64,000 nucleotides of DNA from Bdellovibrionales bacterium (GCA_041662785.1 JBAZRW010000002.1:1-64000); one strand, 5' to 3'. Positions 8,684 through 19,304 are shown, numbered from the stretch's first letter. Notes: generated by a model not told the origin, from the sequence alone. Numbers and translations are program-made.

Positions 8684-9304
8684 TTAGCAGGGGACGTATT
8701 TTGTGTTCAATTTCACGTTAATTGAGCAACCTTCTCTGCCGTTTCCACAGGGGTGATGGCGTTGTGGTTCTACTACCCTGATGTGGTTGTTATTACGGAT
8801 GTTGTTTTCGTTGCTCACCTTCGTTGAATTGGTCGCGGCAGCCTCTGATGAGGCCGCACCGCCCGTGGCACTTCCGCCAGTACCGCCAGCGCCACCCGCG
8901 CCGCCTTCGGCGCTGTTGCTGATAGTTGTTTGTTCGGGGGCCCACTTTTCGCCAATGCGCAAGTTGCCATAGCCTGACATCGCTGCGCCACTGCCCATGC
9001 CGAAGCTAAGAATAGCACCACTATACTGTTGAATATCTGAAGGGGCTGTAACTGGAATGCCGTTAAAATCTGTTGTCAATTTTGAAACAACGACGGGTCT
9101 TGATGCAACATTGACAACATTTGGATTAGTCGCGCCTTGACCATCAAGGACAAGCGCACCGACAACTTTTTCGTTATTGACGAGAATGGCGTTGCCGTCA
9201 GAGTCCACAATATGGGCTGTTTTCATTACAGGGTTGCTGCCGCAAGCGGTCATCGCGAGACCAACGGCAACAGAAGCAAACGCGATTTTCATATTCTTAT
9301 TCAT
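8684..9304 (-). CDS. small lipoprotein with Gly/Ala/Ser linker, unknown
   Basis: 206 residues. The signal peptide ends in a lipobox (GLAMTAC, Cys21), so the mature protein should be lipid-anchored. The middle domain contains GAILSFGMGSGAAMSGYGNLR. A low-complexity linker with GGAGGAGGTGGSATGGAASS follows, then an Asn-rich stretch and a C-terminal tail with three Cys (PCGNGREGCSINV and final PC) that could form disulfides. No known family is recognised. It is monocistronic, with its own terminator. Confidence 0.7.
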   Translation of the reverse strand: MNKNMKIAFASVAVGLAMTACGSNPVMKTAHIVDSDGNAILVNNEKVVGALVLDGQGATNPNVVNVASRPVVVSKLTTDFNGIPVTAPSDIQQYSGAILSFGMGSGAAMSGYGNLRIGEKWAPEQTTISNSAEGGAGGAGGTGGSATGGAASSEAAATNSTKVSNENNIRNNNHIRVVEPQRHHPCGNGREGCSINVKLNTKYVPC

Positions 9305-9599
9305 CTTATCATTCCTTTCGAAAGGTTGATGGGGTCTTAAGTTCGAGTTAACTCATAGCGCCTTTTTATAGTTTTGTACAGGAATGAAGGTAAAAAGCAT
9401 CCTTAACTATAGAATAAATAGCGTTCATGGTTAATGATAAGGCATGTTTTAAGAAGAACTATTAAGGGCCATTGTCTACAAGGGGTAGAGCCTTGACCCT
9501 ATAAAGGATTGCTTTCACCCCAGAAGTTGGGGATAAAGCACCCCCTGCCGCCTTTTGGGGTTTGTTTGAACCCCTCCTATCCAAGGAAAATACAGTTTT
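9305..9599. other. gene-free stretch with hairpin-rich leader before the ABC-F gene
   Basis: This holds the divergent 5' regions of the lipoprotein and ABC-F genes. Between 9494 and 9580 several short GC-rich inverted segments follow each other (GGGTAGAGCCTTGACCC, CCCCAGAAGTTGGGG, then GGGG and CCCC blocks), suggesting a structured mRNA leader. No leader peptide was identified. The ABC-F gene has AAGGAAA about 9 bases before its ATG. Confidence 0.4.
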
Positions 9600-11432
9600 A
9601 TGCTTTCGATACAGAACCTAACCTACCGGATCGCCGGACGCACGTTGTTGGACAATGTTTCCGTGAATATCCCTGCGGGGCATCGCGTTGGCTTTGTGGG
9701 GCCCAACGGCGCTGGGAAATCGACGTTGTTCAAGCTTATTTCGGGTGAGCTTGCCGCCGATGATGGCGCGATCTCGTTGATCAAGAACTCGACGCTTGGC
9801 CTTGTAAGGCAGGATTTTCCCGAAGACGGCCTTTCGCTTATCGATATTGTTTTAAACGCCGATACCGAGCGTGCCTCTTTATTGATCGAGGCTGAAACCA
9901 CGCAGGACATCGACCGCATTGGCTATATCTATGAACGGCTAACGGAAATCAACGCCTATGAAGCGCCGTCGCGGGCGGCTTATATCCTGGCGGGCTTGGG
10001 CTTTGATGAAGCGGCGCAGGCGTTGCCGATCACCAGTTTTTCCGGTGGGTGGCGCGCGCGTGTGGCTTTGGCGTGCGTCTTGTTCTCGCAGCCCAATGTG
10101 TTGCTTTTGGATGAGCCGACGAACCATTTGGATTTTGAATCGATGGTATGGCTGGAAAACTTTTTGATGCGCTATCGCGACACGATGATCATCATCAGCC
10201 ATGATCGCGACATTTTGAATAAAACGGTCGATCACATCATTCATCTGGATAACAAGAAACTGGTTCACTACACCGGAACCTATGACCAGTTTGAAAAGGC
10301 CCGCGCTGAGAAACAAATGAACCAGCAGGCCTTGCACGAAAAGCAATCGGCGCAAAAAGCGCAGATGATGAAGTTTGTAGATCGTTTCCGCGCTTCGGCC
10401 AGTAAGGCGCGGCAAGCGCAAAGCCGCCTGAAGGCCATTCAAAAGATGGACATTGTGGACGCCGTGATGGCCGAGCGCGTGACAGCCTTCACCTTTCCTG
10501 ACCCGCAGGAAATCAAGTCGCCTTTGATCCGTTTGGAAAATGTCGAGGCAGGCTATACGGTGGGAAAACCTGTTTTGCGCAAAATGAATCTGACCATCAA
10601 TCAAAGCGACCGCATCGCTCTTTTGGGCGCGAACGGCAATGGCAAATCGACGCTGATCAAGCTTATATCGGATAGGCTTCCTCCCATGGGCGGTGAGGTT
10701 CATAAATCTGCCAAGCTTAAGATCGGCTATTTTGCCCAGTTTCAAACGGATGAGCTTGATACAGCCCTCACGCCGTTTGAAACGATGAAGGAGGCGATGC
10801 AAGAGCCGTCAGAGGTCAAGGTGCGCTCGGCCCTGTTCCGTTTTGGTTTTGATAAGCATAAGGCCGATACCAAGGTGGGAGAGTTATCGGGCGGCGAAAA
10901 GGCGCGTCTCCTTTTCTGTTTGATGAGTTTTGATGCGCCGCATATTTTGCTGCTTGATGAGCCGACCAACCATTTGGATATGGATGCGCGGGAAGCATTG
11001 ATGCAGGCGCTCAACAATTACGCCGGTGCGGTTATTTTGGTCAGCCATGACCCTCATTTGGTTTCCTGCGTGGCGGATGAATTGTGGTTGGTGGCGGATG
11101 GCGGGTGTCACCCGTACGATGGCGATTTGGATGATTACCGGAAACTGGTGATCCAGCAGCGCAAGCAAGAGCGTAAGGAAAACAAAGCCTCGGAAAAACC
11201 GTCAGAAAAAGCGCCCGTGGCCGTCGATCATGAAAAAGAGGCGGGCCGTCTTGAGGCGTTGATCGCCGATATTGAGGAGCAGAAAACGGCGCTTGAGCAT
11301 GAAATCGCCGCCTGCTATGCCAAGGGTAATGAGCCTAAGCAGCTTAAGCGTCTTGAACATGCCTCCAGCAAACTCTGCAAAGAACAAGAAGCTCTTGAGG
11401 CTGAACTCACGCGCCTGATTGCGCAATTATAA
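9600..11432 (+). CDS. ABC-F family ATPase (Uup/YheS-like)
   Basis: 610 residues with two ABC cassettes and no membrane segment, the hallmark of ABC-F proteins that act on the ribosome. Cassette 1: GPNGAGKST (34-42), SFSGGWRAR and LLLDEPTNHLD. Cassette 2: GANGNGKST, ELSGGEKAR and LLLDEPTNHLD. A charged P-site-type linker (about 240-300) lies between them, and the C-terminus is a Lys/Glu-rich coiled coil (about 525-610) as in Uup and YheS. The exact subfamily cannot be fixed by eye. The next flavoprotein gene starts 21 bases downstream, so the two are likely one operon. Confidence 0.9.
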   Translation: MLSIQNLTYRIAGRTLLDNVSVNIPAGHRVGFVGPNGAGKSTLFKLISGELAADDGAISLIKNSTLGLVRQDFPEDGLSLIDIVLNADTERASLLIEAETTQDIDRIGYIYERLTEINAYEAPSRAAYILAGLGFDEAAQALPITSFSGGWRARVALACVLFSQPNVLLLDEPTNHLDFESMVWLENFLMRYRDTMIIISHDRDILNKTVDHIIHLDNKKLVHYTGTYDQFEKARAEKQMNQQALHEKQSAQKAQMMKFVDRFRASASKARQAQSRLKAIQKMDIVDAVMAERVTAFTFPDPQEIKSPLIRLENVEAGYTVGKPVLRKMNLTINQSDRIALLGANGNGKSTLIKLISDRLPPMGGEVHKSAKLKIGYFAQFQTDELDTALTPFETMKEAMQEPSEVKVRSALFRFGFDKHKADTKVGELSGGEKARLLFCLMSFDAPHILLLDEPTNHLDMDAREALMQALNNYAGAVILVSHDPHLVSCVADELWLVADGGCHPYDGDLDDYRKLVIQQRKQERKENKASEKPSEKAPVAVDHEKEAGRLEALIADIEEQKTALEHEIAACYAKGNEPKQLKRLEHASSKLCKEQEALEAELTRLIAQL

Positions 11433-11453
11433 AAAAGAGGCGGCGTGAAATAA

Positions 11454-12665
11454 ATGACCGTTTCAAAATATGATGTTATCATTCTTGGTGCGGGGGCTTC
11501 TGGCCTTATGGCGGCGTTGCGCGCAGGGCAAAGGGGTCTAAAGGTTCTCCTTCTTGATCGCGCAGAACAGGTGGGATCAAAAATCCTTGTCTCTGGGGGC
11601 GGGCGTTGCAATTTCACTAATCGGCATATCGCGCCTGATCGCTACATTTCGCATAATCCACATTTTTGTTTATCCGCGTTAAAGGGCTATACGCAGCATG
11701 ATTTCATGGCTTTGGTCGAGAAACATAAAATCGCCTATCACGAAAAGACGTTAGGCCAACTATTTTGTGATGCGTCATCAAGTGACATCGTTTCCCTGTT
11801 GTTGGAGGAGTGTCTGGCTGCTCACGTCGATATACGTCTTGAGCAACAGATACAGGCCGTAGAGAAGAGTGATGTTTTTCAGGTTGAGACTGAGGCGGAA
11901 GTTTTTCATGCTCTCTCCCTCATTCTGGCCACGGGCGGTTTGTCCATTCCCAAAATCGGGGCGACAAACTTCAGCCATAAGGTTGCGTCGCATTTTGGCC
12001 TTGCCGTTACGGAAACGCGCCCCGCCTTAGTCCCGCTGGTTTTTACGGGGGAAACGCTTGAGCTGATGAAGTCTCTTAGTGGCGTGTCTCTTGAGGTGAT
12101 CGTGACGTGCGGTAAGCGTTCCTTTCGTGAAAGCATGATTTTTACGCATCGCGGCCTTTCGGGGCCGGCGATCTTGCAAATCTCTTCCTATTGGCGTGAG
12201 GGTCAGCCGCTTTCGATCAACTTCTTGCCGGACAGCGAGGTTGAAACTTTCCTTCTTGATCGAAAGAAAAGCCGTCCCAAGGCTGGCCTTAAAACTATTT
12301 TGGGCGAGGTCTTGCCTAAACGCTTGGTGCAAGGTCTGGTCGAGGATCATTTTCCTCCTTCCCCGATGGGTGAGCTGTCCCATAAGAACCTAAAGGCGGT
12401 CGCGACGCTTCTTGGCGCATGGACAGTTTTGCCGACGGGGACAGAAGGCTATGCCAAGGCCGAGGTCACGTTAGGCGGCGTTTCAACGCATGAGCTTAAT
12501 TCAAAAACGATGGAGGCCAAGAAGGTTCGCGGCCTATATGTTATTGGCGAGGCGCTTGACGTAACGGGATGGCTTGGCGGGTATAATCTTCAGTGGGCGT
12601 GGTCAAGCGGCTGGGCCGCCGGTTCCGCCATGGCTCTATCGCCCATGTCGGGAAAATCGATTTAA
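11454..12665 (+). CDS. HI0933/YhiN-family FAD-dependent oxidoreductase
   Basis: 403 residues. A Rossmann FAD site opens the protein (GAGASGLMAALRAGQRG from residue 12). SGGGRCNFTN and the C-terminal GGYNLQWAWSSGWAAG are typical of the HI0933-like flavoprotein family, some members of which are annotated as aminoacetone oxidases. Length is normal. The physiological substrate is unknown. It follows the ABC-F gene closely. Confidence 0.9.
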   Translation: MTVSKYDVIILGAGASGLMAALRAGQRGLKVLLLDRAEQVGSKILVSGGGRCNFTNRHIAPDRYISHNPHFCLSALKGYTQHDFMALVEKHKIAYHEKTLGQLFCDASSSDIVSLLLEECLAAHVDIRLEQQIQAVEKSDVFQVETEAEVFHALSLILATGGLSIPKIGATNFSHKVASHFGLAVTETRPALVPLVFTGETLELMKSLSGVSLEVIVTCGKRSFRESMIFTHRGLSGPAILQISSYWREGQPLSINFLPDSEVETFLLDRKKSRPKAGLKTILGEVLPKRLVQGLVEDHFPPSPMGELSHKNLKAVATLLGAWTVLPTGTEGYAKAEVTLGGVSTHELNSKTMEAKKVRGLYVIGEALDVTGWLGGYNLQWAWSSGWAAGSAMALSPMSGKSI

Positions 12666-12892
12666 ACGGCGCTAGAACGCGTTAATAATTTTTTTGGCTG
12701 GGTTGGTGGCCGAGGACTCGAAATAACGCGTCCACGCTCATCCTAGGCCCCGTGAGGGGCATTATAAATGGATATTTCGCCCACATTATTGGAAACACCC
12801 CACAGATACCCTTTTAAAGTCCGATTTTAACCATGTTGCTTGCCTGTGACTACGGGGGTGGTGGTGTGATGGTTTTGGTAAGGCACTTGTTC
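12666..12892. other. gene-free stretch between converging genes
   Basis: No gene is supported here. It contains one perfect small hairpin with a GTGA tetraloop (GCCCCGTGAGGGGC, about 12746-12760) without a T-run. The flavoprotein gene ends to the left, and the exported protein gene on the other strand ends at 12893. A small RNA cannot be excluded. Confidence 0.4.
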
Positions 12893-13555
12893 TTACGGCT
12901 GGGGCTTCATAAGAGACGAAGGCTTACTGCCAAATATTGTAAATCTATTGATATAGGCTTCGACGGCTTTAACATCGATCTCATAGCTGGGTGGGGTGTC
13001 GCTTTGAGGCGATTTGAAGAGGACTTGTTTGACAAGTTGCTCCTTAACAGCATTAGCGATTACAAGCGCTTTTCTATATTCGATGGCTTGGTTCTTTGTC
13101 GTCAACGCCATGGGGCCGGCAGCGTTGGGATCCATCGCGATTCTTACGTTGGTCCTACTGGTTCTGATGTCATCTATCGTGACAGGTTCTTCAAAAAGGA
13201 CTTCATAGGAACGCGGCTCTTTATCGCCTTGCAGTTTGACCTTGGGCGTTGTGTAGCCGTCGATCAGCGGGTTGTTGTCTTTGTCGCGCAAGACGACGGG
13301 TTTGCCGTCTTTTAGAACGGGCTCACCCTTTTCATCCAACGCCACCGCGTAACGAACATAAAGGGCATTTTCGTTGCGCTCAGCAGCTGGAACAGGATGT
13401 GCAAATTCCTCGGGGGTGGCGACGATCTCTGGCTTTGGCTCTAGCTTCAGCGCTTTATCTGATTCGTGATCTTTGGCGCAAGCGGGAAGGGTCTCTGCGG
13501 CGGCTAGAAGGGCGGCATATTTTAGAAACTTGCGGCGGTTCATGGGGATATTCAT
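12893..13555 (-). CDS. Tat-type lipoprotein, unknown
   Basis: About 220 residues from the ATG at 13555, chosen because GAGG lies six bases upstream. The N-terminus MNRRKFLKYAALLAAAETLP followed by AC joins a twin-arginine motif (NRRKFLK) to a lipobox Cys, so the protein may be exported by Tat and lipid-anchored. The mature part has one small repeated pattern, acidic/Pro-rich at the start, and no recognised domain. Upstream, aspS is divergent. Confidence 0.65.
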   Translation of the reverse strand: MNIPMNRRKFLKYAALLAAAETLPACAKDHESDKALKLEPKPEIVATPEEFAHPVPAAERNENALYVRYAVALDEKGEPVLKDGKPVVLRDKDNNPLIDGYTTPKVKLQGDKEPRSYEVLFEEPVTIDDIRTSRTNVRIAMDPNAAGPMALTTKNQAIEYRKALVIANAVKEQLVKQVLFKSPQSDTPPSYEIDVKAVEAYINRFTIFGSKPSSLMKPQP

Positions 13556-13740
13556 CAAAGACCTCATAGAAAAGTATTCGTTGGAAAAAACGCCCTGTCA
13601 GGAGCACTGTACTGAAAAAGAGCGTGTTTTACAATTGTGAAAGCATTAAAAAGGCGGAGCCTTGGCCTCTTTCCCCATTGCTCTTGCCCGCCGCGCGTTA
13701 TAAAAGCGTGCGTTAACCTTTATTTATTGGAGTTTTTACT

Positions 13741-15549
13741 ATGCATCCCTATCGCACGCATACCTGTGGTCAGTTACGTTCAGAACATGTCGGGCAGACG
13801 GTTCGTCTTTCAGGTTGGGTCAATCGCAAGCGCGATCATGGCGGTTTGCTGTTCATCGATCTGCGCGACCATTACGGTATGACGCAGTGCGTGATCGATA
13901 TGTCCAGCCCGCTGATGAATGTGGTGGAGCATATTAAGAACGAAAGCGTCGTGACGGTAACGGGCAAGGTCGTAGCGCGTCCCGATGAGACGTTGAACGA
14001 AAGGTTGCCTACGGGCGCGGTTGAGCTGGACATTGCCGAGTTTGTCGTGCAAAGCGCCGCTGATCCCTTGCCCATGCAAGTGAATGCCGAGGCCGACACG
14101 GGTGAGGACGTGCGCCTGACCTACCGCTTCCTTGATTTGCGCCGCGAGAGCTTGCAGCAGAACATGAAGCTTCGCTCGGAGGTGATTGCTTCGCTGCGTC
14201 GCCGCATGTGGGATGCTGGCTTCCATGAATATCAAACGCCGATCCTGACCTCGTCCTCGCCAGAGGGCGCGCGGGATTATCTGGTTCCCTCGCGCGTGCA
14301 TCCCGGTAAGTTCTATGCGTTGCCGCAAGCGCCGCAGCAGTTCAAGCAATTGCTGATGATCGCGGGCTATGACCGCTATTTCCAAATCGCGCCTTGCTTC
14401 CGCGACGAGGATGCGCGAGCAGATCGTTCTCCGGGCGAGTTCTATCAACTTGATTTTGAGATGAGCTACGTCACGCAGGACGATATCTTTAACACGATTG
14501 AGCCGGTTCTTCATGGCGTGTTTGATGAGTTCGGCGGCTTCCGCCGTGAGGCGAAGCCTGCCGTTGATGGCATTCCTTTCCGCCGCATCCCGTATGATGA
14601 GGCGATGCTGACCTATGGCTCGGACAAGCCCGATCTGCGCAACCCGCTTGTGATTGTGGACGTGACAAGCGTGTTTAAGCGCGATGATGTCGAATTCCGC
14701 GCCTTTCGCTCCACCATTGATGCGGGCGGCGTTGTTCGCGCCATTCGCGCCCCTAAGGTTTCCGATAAGCCGCGCAGCTTCTTTGACAAGTTGAACGATT
14801 GGGCGAAGGATATTGGCGCGGTGGGCCTTGGTTATATTGTGTTCGAAAACGGCGCGGGGAAGGGGCCTATCGCTCGTTTCGTTGGCGAGGAAGCGCAAAA
14901 GGAGCTGCGTGCGTTGACGGGTTGTGAGGATACCGATGCCGTCTTTTTCGTGTGCGATAAGCCCATGGTGGCCGCGAAGATGGCGGGGCAGGCTCGTACC
15001 AAGATCGCGCAGGATATGGACATCATCGAGAAGAACGCTTTCCGTTTCTGCTGGATCGTCGATTTCCCGATGTTCGAGTATGATGAGGAACGCAAGAAGA
15101 TCGACTTTTCGCATAACCCGTTCTCAATGCCGCAAGGCGGCATAGAGGCTTTGGATACGCAAGACCCGCTCACGATCAAAGCCTATCAGTACGACATCGT
15201 GTGCAACGGGATTGAGTTGTCGTCCGGCGCAATCCGCAACCATCTTCCCGAAGGCATGTACAGGGCGTTCGCGATTGCGGGTTATCCGGCGGAGGAACTG
15301 GAAAAACGCTTTGGCGGGATGCTCTCGGCGCTGAAGCTCGGCGCGCCGCCGCATGGTGGCTCAGCCCCCGGCATTGATCGCATCGTGATGCTGCTGGCTG
15401 ATGAGCCGAACATCCGTGAGATCATCGCCTTTCCACTGAACCAACAGGCACAGGATTTGATGATGCAAGCGCCCAACGTCATCGATGAAGATCGCCTGCG
15501 CGAGCTTCATATCCGCCTGTCGCTTCCCGTAAAGAAGGTGGCGGGGTAG
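13741..15549 (+). CDS. aspS: aspartyl-tRNA synthetase
   Basis: 602 residues, the length of bacterial-type AspRS. It has an N-terminal OB-fold anticodon domain ([20 protein letters not shown]), class II motif 2 ([19 protein letters not shown]), the GAD insertion (about 290-410) and a motif 3 region with [13 protein letters not shown]. It charges tRNA-Asp, and in many alphaproteobacteria also tRNA-Asn; which applies is not decided here. The start has TTGGAG nine bases upstream. Confidence 0.97.
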   Translation: MHPYRTHTCGQLRSEHVGQTVRLSGWVNRKRDHGGLLFIDLRDHYGMTQCVIDMSSPLMNVVEHIKNESVVTVTGKVVARPDETLNERLPTGAVELDIAEFVVQSAADPLPMQVNAEADTGEDVRLTYRFLDLRRESLQQNMKLRSEVIASLRRRMWDAGFHEYQTPILTSSSPEGARDYLVPSRVHPGKFYALPQAPQQFKQLLMIAGYDRYFQIAPCFRDEDARADRSPGEFYQLDFEMSYVTQDDIFNTIEPVLHGVFDEFGGFRREAKPAVDGIPFRRIPYDEAMLTYGSDKPDLRNPLVIVDVTSVFKRDDVEFRAFRSTIDAGGVVRAIRAPKVSDKPRSFFDKLNDWAKDIGAVGLGYIVFENGAGKGPIARFVGEEAQKELRALTGCEDTDAVFFVCDKPMVAAKMAGQARTKIAQDMDIIEKNAFRFCWIVDFPMFEYDEERKKIDFSHNPFSMPQGGIEALDTQDPLTIKAYQYDIVCNGIELSSGAIRNHLPEGMYRAFAIAGYPAEELEKRFGGMLSALKLGAPPHGGSAPGIDRIVMLLADEPNIREIIAFPLNQQAQDLMMQAPNVIDEDRLRELHIRLSLPVKKVAG

Positions 15550-15560
15550 AAGGTTTTACG

Positions 15561-15741
15561 CCAACGACTCGATGAAGTGACTTATTGAGAAAGAAAACAA
15601 ACGGGATTCCCGCTTTTCCCTTTCGCCCGCCGCAAGAGCGGCGGGACGAGGGCGCGGGAATGACGGATTTATTTTAACATTAATCCACAAGTGTCATCCC
15701 CGCGAAAGCGGGGATCCCGTTTTTTTTGACCGTTGGTTTTA
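15561..15741. repeat. composite palindromic element at the aspS/chemoreceptor junction
   Basis: Two REP hairpins: 15595-15667, with the loop replaced by a second palindrome (CGCCCGCCGC/GCGGCGGG), and 15692-15728, a simple stem CATCCCCGC-GAAA-GCGGGGATC. The unit is bounded by CCAACG (15561) and CGTTGG (15731). Both flanking genes end here, so it may double as a bidirectional terminator. The chemoreceptor stop codon (15739-15741) lies in the element's right edge. Confidence 0.75.
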
Positions 15742-17238
15742 CGCCCTAACCTTTTCCAAGAACTTCTGCACCTTTTGGCCGAGCGAGGCGGATTGTTCGG
15801 TCAATTTGTTGGCCGCCGCCTGTACTTGCGAAGAGACACTGCCTGTCTCTTCCGCCGCACGGCTGACGCCGCCGACATTGCGCGATACGTCGCGCGTGCC
15901 TGTGGTGGCCTCGGCAATGTTGCGGGCGATTTCCTGTGTTGCCGTTCCTTGCTCTTCAATCGCGGCAGCGATGCGTGTAGAGACTTGATTGATCCCTACG
16001 ATGGTTTCGCGGATTCTTTCAATCTCGCCCACGGCGATGCCTGTGGCTTGTTGAACGCTGCCAATTTGGTTGGTAATCTCTTCGGTCGCTTTGGCAGTTT
16101 GGGTCGCCAGCGATTTAACTTCACTGGCCACGACGGCAAAGCCTTTGCCTGCCTCGCCCGCCCGCGCGGCCTCAATGGTGGCGTTAAGCGCCAGTAGGTT
16201 GGTCTGACTGGCAATCTCGCCAATCAAGCTTATAACGCGGCCTATTTTTTCAGCAGTTTCGGCAAGGTCGCGCACAGTTTTGTTGGTCGTATTGGCTTGC
16301 TCAACGGCTTTGTGCGTGATGTCCGAGGATTCGGTAACCTGACGGCTAATCTCACCGATCGAGGCCGTCAGTTCCTCTGTCGCCGTTGCAACGGTTTGCA
16401 TGTTGGACGAGGTTTGCTCAGCCGCCGCCGCGACGGTTGCCGTGAGCTTGTTGGACTCTTGCGAGGTGGAGGCTAACGTGTCAGCGGCAGATTTAAGCTC
16501 GTGGGCTGAGGTGGTCACGTCATCCACAACCATTTTAATACTATCCTCAAACTCCTTGGCGAGTACCAGCATTTCAGCTTTGCGTTGTTTCATGGCGCCC
16601 ACAATTATCCATATCAAGATCAAGTAGGCGATGCCTAGACCGATAATGGAAACAAGCAGGTGTTGAACTTTTGAATCATCAAGCTCAGATAAGAGTGTCG
16701 ATTTTTTTTCATCGATCGCGTTCTTGTAGGCCGTAATGATGTCGATGAGGTTTTGCCGTGCTTGCAAGCGAAGCTCCCCAGAAGACAGGGCAATCTCTAT
16801 GCCCTCAGCTTGTTTCCCAGCTTTCTTAAGGACTATCATCTTTTCAATGTTGTCAGAATATTTTTTCATAGTCGTCAAAGAGTCTTCGACAAGTTTCTTG
16901 CGTTCCGCGTTTTTAATGAGAGATTGAAACCCTGTCATATCAGTAATGAATTTCTTGTAGATTTCTTGATAGTTTGTTACGGCCTTGTTAATTCCTTCGA
17001 CAGATTCCTCTAGCATGATCGTTTTTACCGCACCTTCAATACGATTCAGTGTTGAACGACCTTCAAGGGCAACAATGGAGCGAGTGACATCATTTTCGAT
17101 AATACTGGTAAGACCCCCCTCAGCATTCGAAAAACCAAGTCTTGCCGTGACAATCAAAACCACACAGACAGCGACGACGAGGATCTGTGGAATAAAAACT
17201 TTGACAAGCAAACTGCTTTGAGACCACCAACGAAACAT
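15739..17238 (-). CDS. methyl-accepting chemotaxis protein
   Basis: 499 residues. One membrane segment near 10-32; a helical-bundle sensor of about 150 residues in the periplasm (no PAS or Cache fold evident); a second segment near 190-212 ([20 protein letters not shown]); and a long cytoplasmic coiled coil. The conserved hairpin tip is present ([20 protein letters not shown], then [10 protein letters not shown]). A canonical HAMP is not obvious. There is no C-terminal CheR/CheB-tethering pentapeptide. It directly precedes the pilus locus, facing away, so it may feed a pilus- or flagella-linked chemosensory array; no che genes are in the window. Confidence 0.93.
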   Translation of the reverse strand: MFRWWSQSSLLVKVFIPQILVVAVCVVLIVTARLGFSNAEGGLTSIIENDVTRSIVALEGRSTLNRIEGAVKTIMLEESVEGINKAVTNYQEIYKKFITDMTGFQSLIKNAERKKLVEDSLTTMKKYSDNIEKMIVLKKAGKQAEGIEIALSSGELRLQARQNLIDIITAYKNAIDEKKSTLLSELDDSKVQHLLVSIIGLGIAYLILIWIIVGAMKQRKAEMLVLAKEFEDSIKMVVDDVTTSAHELKSAADTLASTSQESNKLTATVAAAAEQTSSNMQTVATATEELTASIGEISRQVTESSDITHKAVEQANTTNKTVRDLAETAEKIGRVISLIGEIASQTNLLALNATIEAARAGEAGKGFAVVASEVKSLATQTAKATEEITNQIGSVQQATGIAVGEIERIRETIVGINQVSTRIAAAIEEQGTATQEIARNIAEATTGTRDVSRNVGGVSRAAEETGSVSSQVQAAANKLTEQSASLGQKVQKFLEKVRA

Positions 17239-17468
17239 GACATCTTCCCCTTCTGATAAGATGTTCTATTAATAATAAATAGAAGTGAAAAAAGAATTAC
17301 CGAAATAATATGATGGTATGACGTCAATATAGTATTCAAGCTGGTTTTTTCGATGATATTGGGAGCGAGATGGTTCTTTCTTAAATGAATACATATGTGT
17401 TACTTTGTAATCGAGGATTGAACTCTCTCTTTGCGTTTTAGATTGAAAATGAGTATCAATTCCGTTCC

Positions 17469-18419
17469 ATGAGCGTCCTATTAAATGCCCTTCACAAAGC
17501 GGCGCACGATTATAGAAGTCAGAAGGCTCCTGTTATTGTTCCGTTATTGTCATCGCGTCCTGCTTTCTCGTTGAGGAAGCGGGTGGCGTTTGTTTCTGCG
17601 CTTGTGGCTCTCCTTTTCGTTGTTATTGGCGTGCTGGCTTTTTATGGTGGTGAGGCGGTGGCTGCGAAAGAAAACCTTTCAAAACGACAGGTTGCCGCTA
17701 CACTTGTTCAAAAGAGCCCGCCGACTTCAAAGAAGGCTCGCAAGATGCAAGAGGGTGAGCCTTTGGGCATCGCTCTTTCAGAGGGAAGCCAAGATTCCGA
17801 GGTTCAGGACAAGCCCGTTAAGGCCGCGCCAGCCACCGCCACGAAATCGGGTGCAACGATTGTCGTGACCAAGGTCGAGAAAAAGTCGGCGAGCAGTGAA
17901 GATAGCGAGGATGTCGAGCGGGGTAGCGGCGATACGCTATCGCTCGCGCGCAAGGCTACGCAGGATGGAGCTTGGGACAAGGCCATCAAGCTGTATGGCG
18001 TGATTTTGAAAAAAGAGCCTAAAAATCAGGCGGCCTTGCAGGGCAAGGTTTTTGCGCTCTCGCAGCGTGGGCGCGATGAGGATTTGGACGTTTTGGATGG
18101 AATAGCCGAGAAAAACCCGTCTCTAGCGGCGGTGCATGCCGCCCGCGCCCGCATTCTGGTGCGGCAAAAGGATACGATGGAGGCTTTGACCGCTTGGCAA
18201 AAGGCCGTTGCGCTTGATCCCAAGAACAAGGATTGCCGTCTGGGCCTAGCCATCTTGAATGACAAGCTGGGACGGCAGGATGAGGCGCTGAAGCTTTATC
18301 GTGCGATCCCCAAACCCTTGCCGCCCGAGGCGCAGCGTCGTTTGGACTATTTGGCGTCGCATGAGGCGTCTGCGCCATCGTCTGCGGATGATGCAGGCGA
18401 AAGAGATACGGACGAGTAA
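17469..18419 (+). CDS. MshN-like TPR protein of the MSHA-type pilus
   Basis: 316 residues. A short cytoplasmic N-terminus, one membrane segment (VAFVSALVALLFVVIGVLAF, about 39-58), a variable Lys/Ser/Ala linker (70-150) and TPR repeats in the C-terminal half (ARKATQDGAWDKAIKLYGVI and later units). This is the layout of MshN, an assembly factor of the mannose-sensitive haemagglutinin pilus. The next gene, MshM-like, starts nine bases downstream, matching the MshM/MshN pairing in Vibrio-type loci. Confidence 0.7.
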   Translation: MSVLLNALHKAAHDYRSQKAPVIVPLLSSRPAFSLRKRVAFVSALVALLFVVIGVLAFYGGEAVAAKENLSKRQVAATLVQKSPPTSKKARKMQEGEPLGIALSEGSQDSEVQDKPVKAAPATATKSGATIVVTKVEKKSASSEDSEDVERGSGDTLSLARKATQDGAWDKAIKLYGVILKKEPKNQAALQGKVFALSQRGRDEDLDVLDGIAEKNPSLAAVHAARARILVRQKDTMEALTAWQKAVALDPKNKDCRLGLAILNDKLGRQDEALKLYRAIPKPLPPEAQRRLDYLASHEASAPSSADDAGERDTDE

Positions 18420-18428
18420 AGGGACTTT

Positions 18429-19304
18429 ATGCCTTTTTTGACGCATTTTGGCCTTGCCACCTATCCCTTTGGTCTTACACCCAATCCCGCCCTTTATTAC
18501 GCGTGGGGTGAAACGGAATCCCTTCTTGCGGCGTTGAAGTTTTCGATCACGCGTGGCGACGGCCTTTTGAAAATTGTTGGTGAGGTCGGGAGTGGTAAGA
18601 CGCTTTTGTGCCGCCTTCTTCTCGATGGTTTAAATCAGCTTCCTATCGATATTGCTTATCTTAATGCGCCTGTGGCGATCCAACCCAATGCGCTGCCTGC
18701 ACTGGTTGCTCATGAGTTTGGGATCAAGCGCAAGGCTGGGCAGGACGAAGGCGAGGCGCTTCGCACGTTCCTTTTGGCAAGGCATGCGCAGGGTCGTCGT
18801 TGCGTTTTGGTGATTGATGAGGCGCAGGCGCTTGGCGCGGCGGGACTGGAGGTCGTGCGGCTTCTCTCAAACCTTGAGACGGAGACGGACAAGCTGTTGC
18901 AGATCGTTCTGTTTGGGCAGGCGGAGCTTGACCGGCTTTTGCATCAAAAAGCCTTGCGTCAGATTTTACAGCGCATTCATTTCAGCTTTATGACAAGGCC
19001 GTTTCCGCGCGAGGTTGTGGATTCGTACATTCGTTTTCGCCTAGAACATTGCGCGGTGAAGGCGGGTAAGGGGCGGCATAAAAAGAGCGGCCTTAGCGTT
19101 TCCTTTGCGCCACAAGCCACGTCGATGATCGCTCGCGCCAGCGGCGGCTTGCCGCGCCTTGTGAATGTCTTGGCGGATAAGGCTTTGCTGGCGGCCTATG
19201 CGCAGGGCGTAACGCTGATTGAGCCCGCGCACGTTCACGCTGCGTGCCGCGAGACGGCAGGGTTGGCGTGGCCGTGGAATTGGATCAATAAATTCCTTCC
19301 ATAA
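18429..19304 (+). CDS. MshM/ExeA-like AAA ATPase
   Basis: 291 residues. Begins FLTHFGLATYPFGLTPNPALY, the opening typical of ExeA/GspA and MshM proteins, then Walker A GEVGSGKT (51-58), Walker B VLVIDEAQAL and the winged-helix tail with ASGGLPRLVNVLADKAL. In relatives it is a cytoplasmic ATPase that helps localise or assemble the secretin. It lacks the C-terminal peptidoglycan-binding domain of full ExeA, as MshM does. Its 3' end overlaps the convergent mshK-like gene by about 20 bases. Confidence 0.85.
   Translation: MPFLTHFGLATYPFGLTPNPALYYAWGETESLLAALKFSITRGDGLLKIVGEVGSGKTLLCRLLLDGLNQLPIDIAYLNAPVAIQPNALPALVAHEFGIKRKAGQDEGEALRTFLLARHAQGRRCVLVIDEAQALGAAGLEVVRLLSNLETETDKLLQIVLFGQAELDRLLHQKALRQILQRIHFSFMTRPFPREVVDSYIRFRLEHCAVKAGKGRHKKSGLSVSFAPQATSMIARASGGLPRLVNVLADKALLAAYAQGVTLIEPAHVHAACRETAGLAWPWNWINKFLP

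Noticed and set aside
9939..10802. 287-residue open frame opposite the ABC-F gene
   Set aside because: Complementary to conserved ABC cassette sequence; the + strand gene is certain.
12666..12892. Possible small RNA gene
   Set aside because: Only one short hairpin without promoter or terminator; I could not match any known RNA.
13810..15114. 434-residue open frame opposite aspS
   Set aside because: It lies wholly within the aspS gene on the other strand. Its composition is that of a GC-biased mirror frame and it has no domain.
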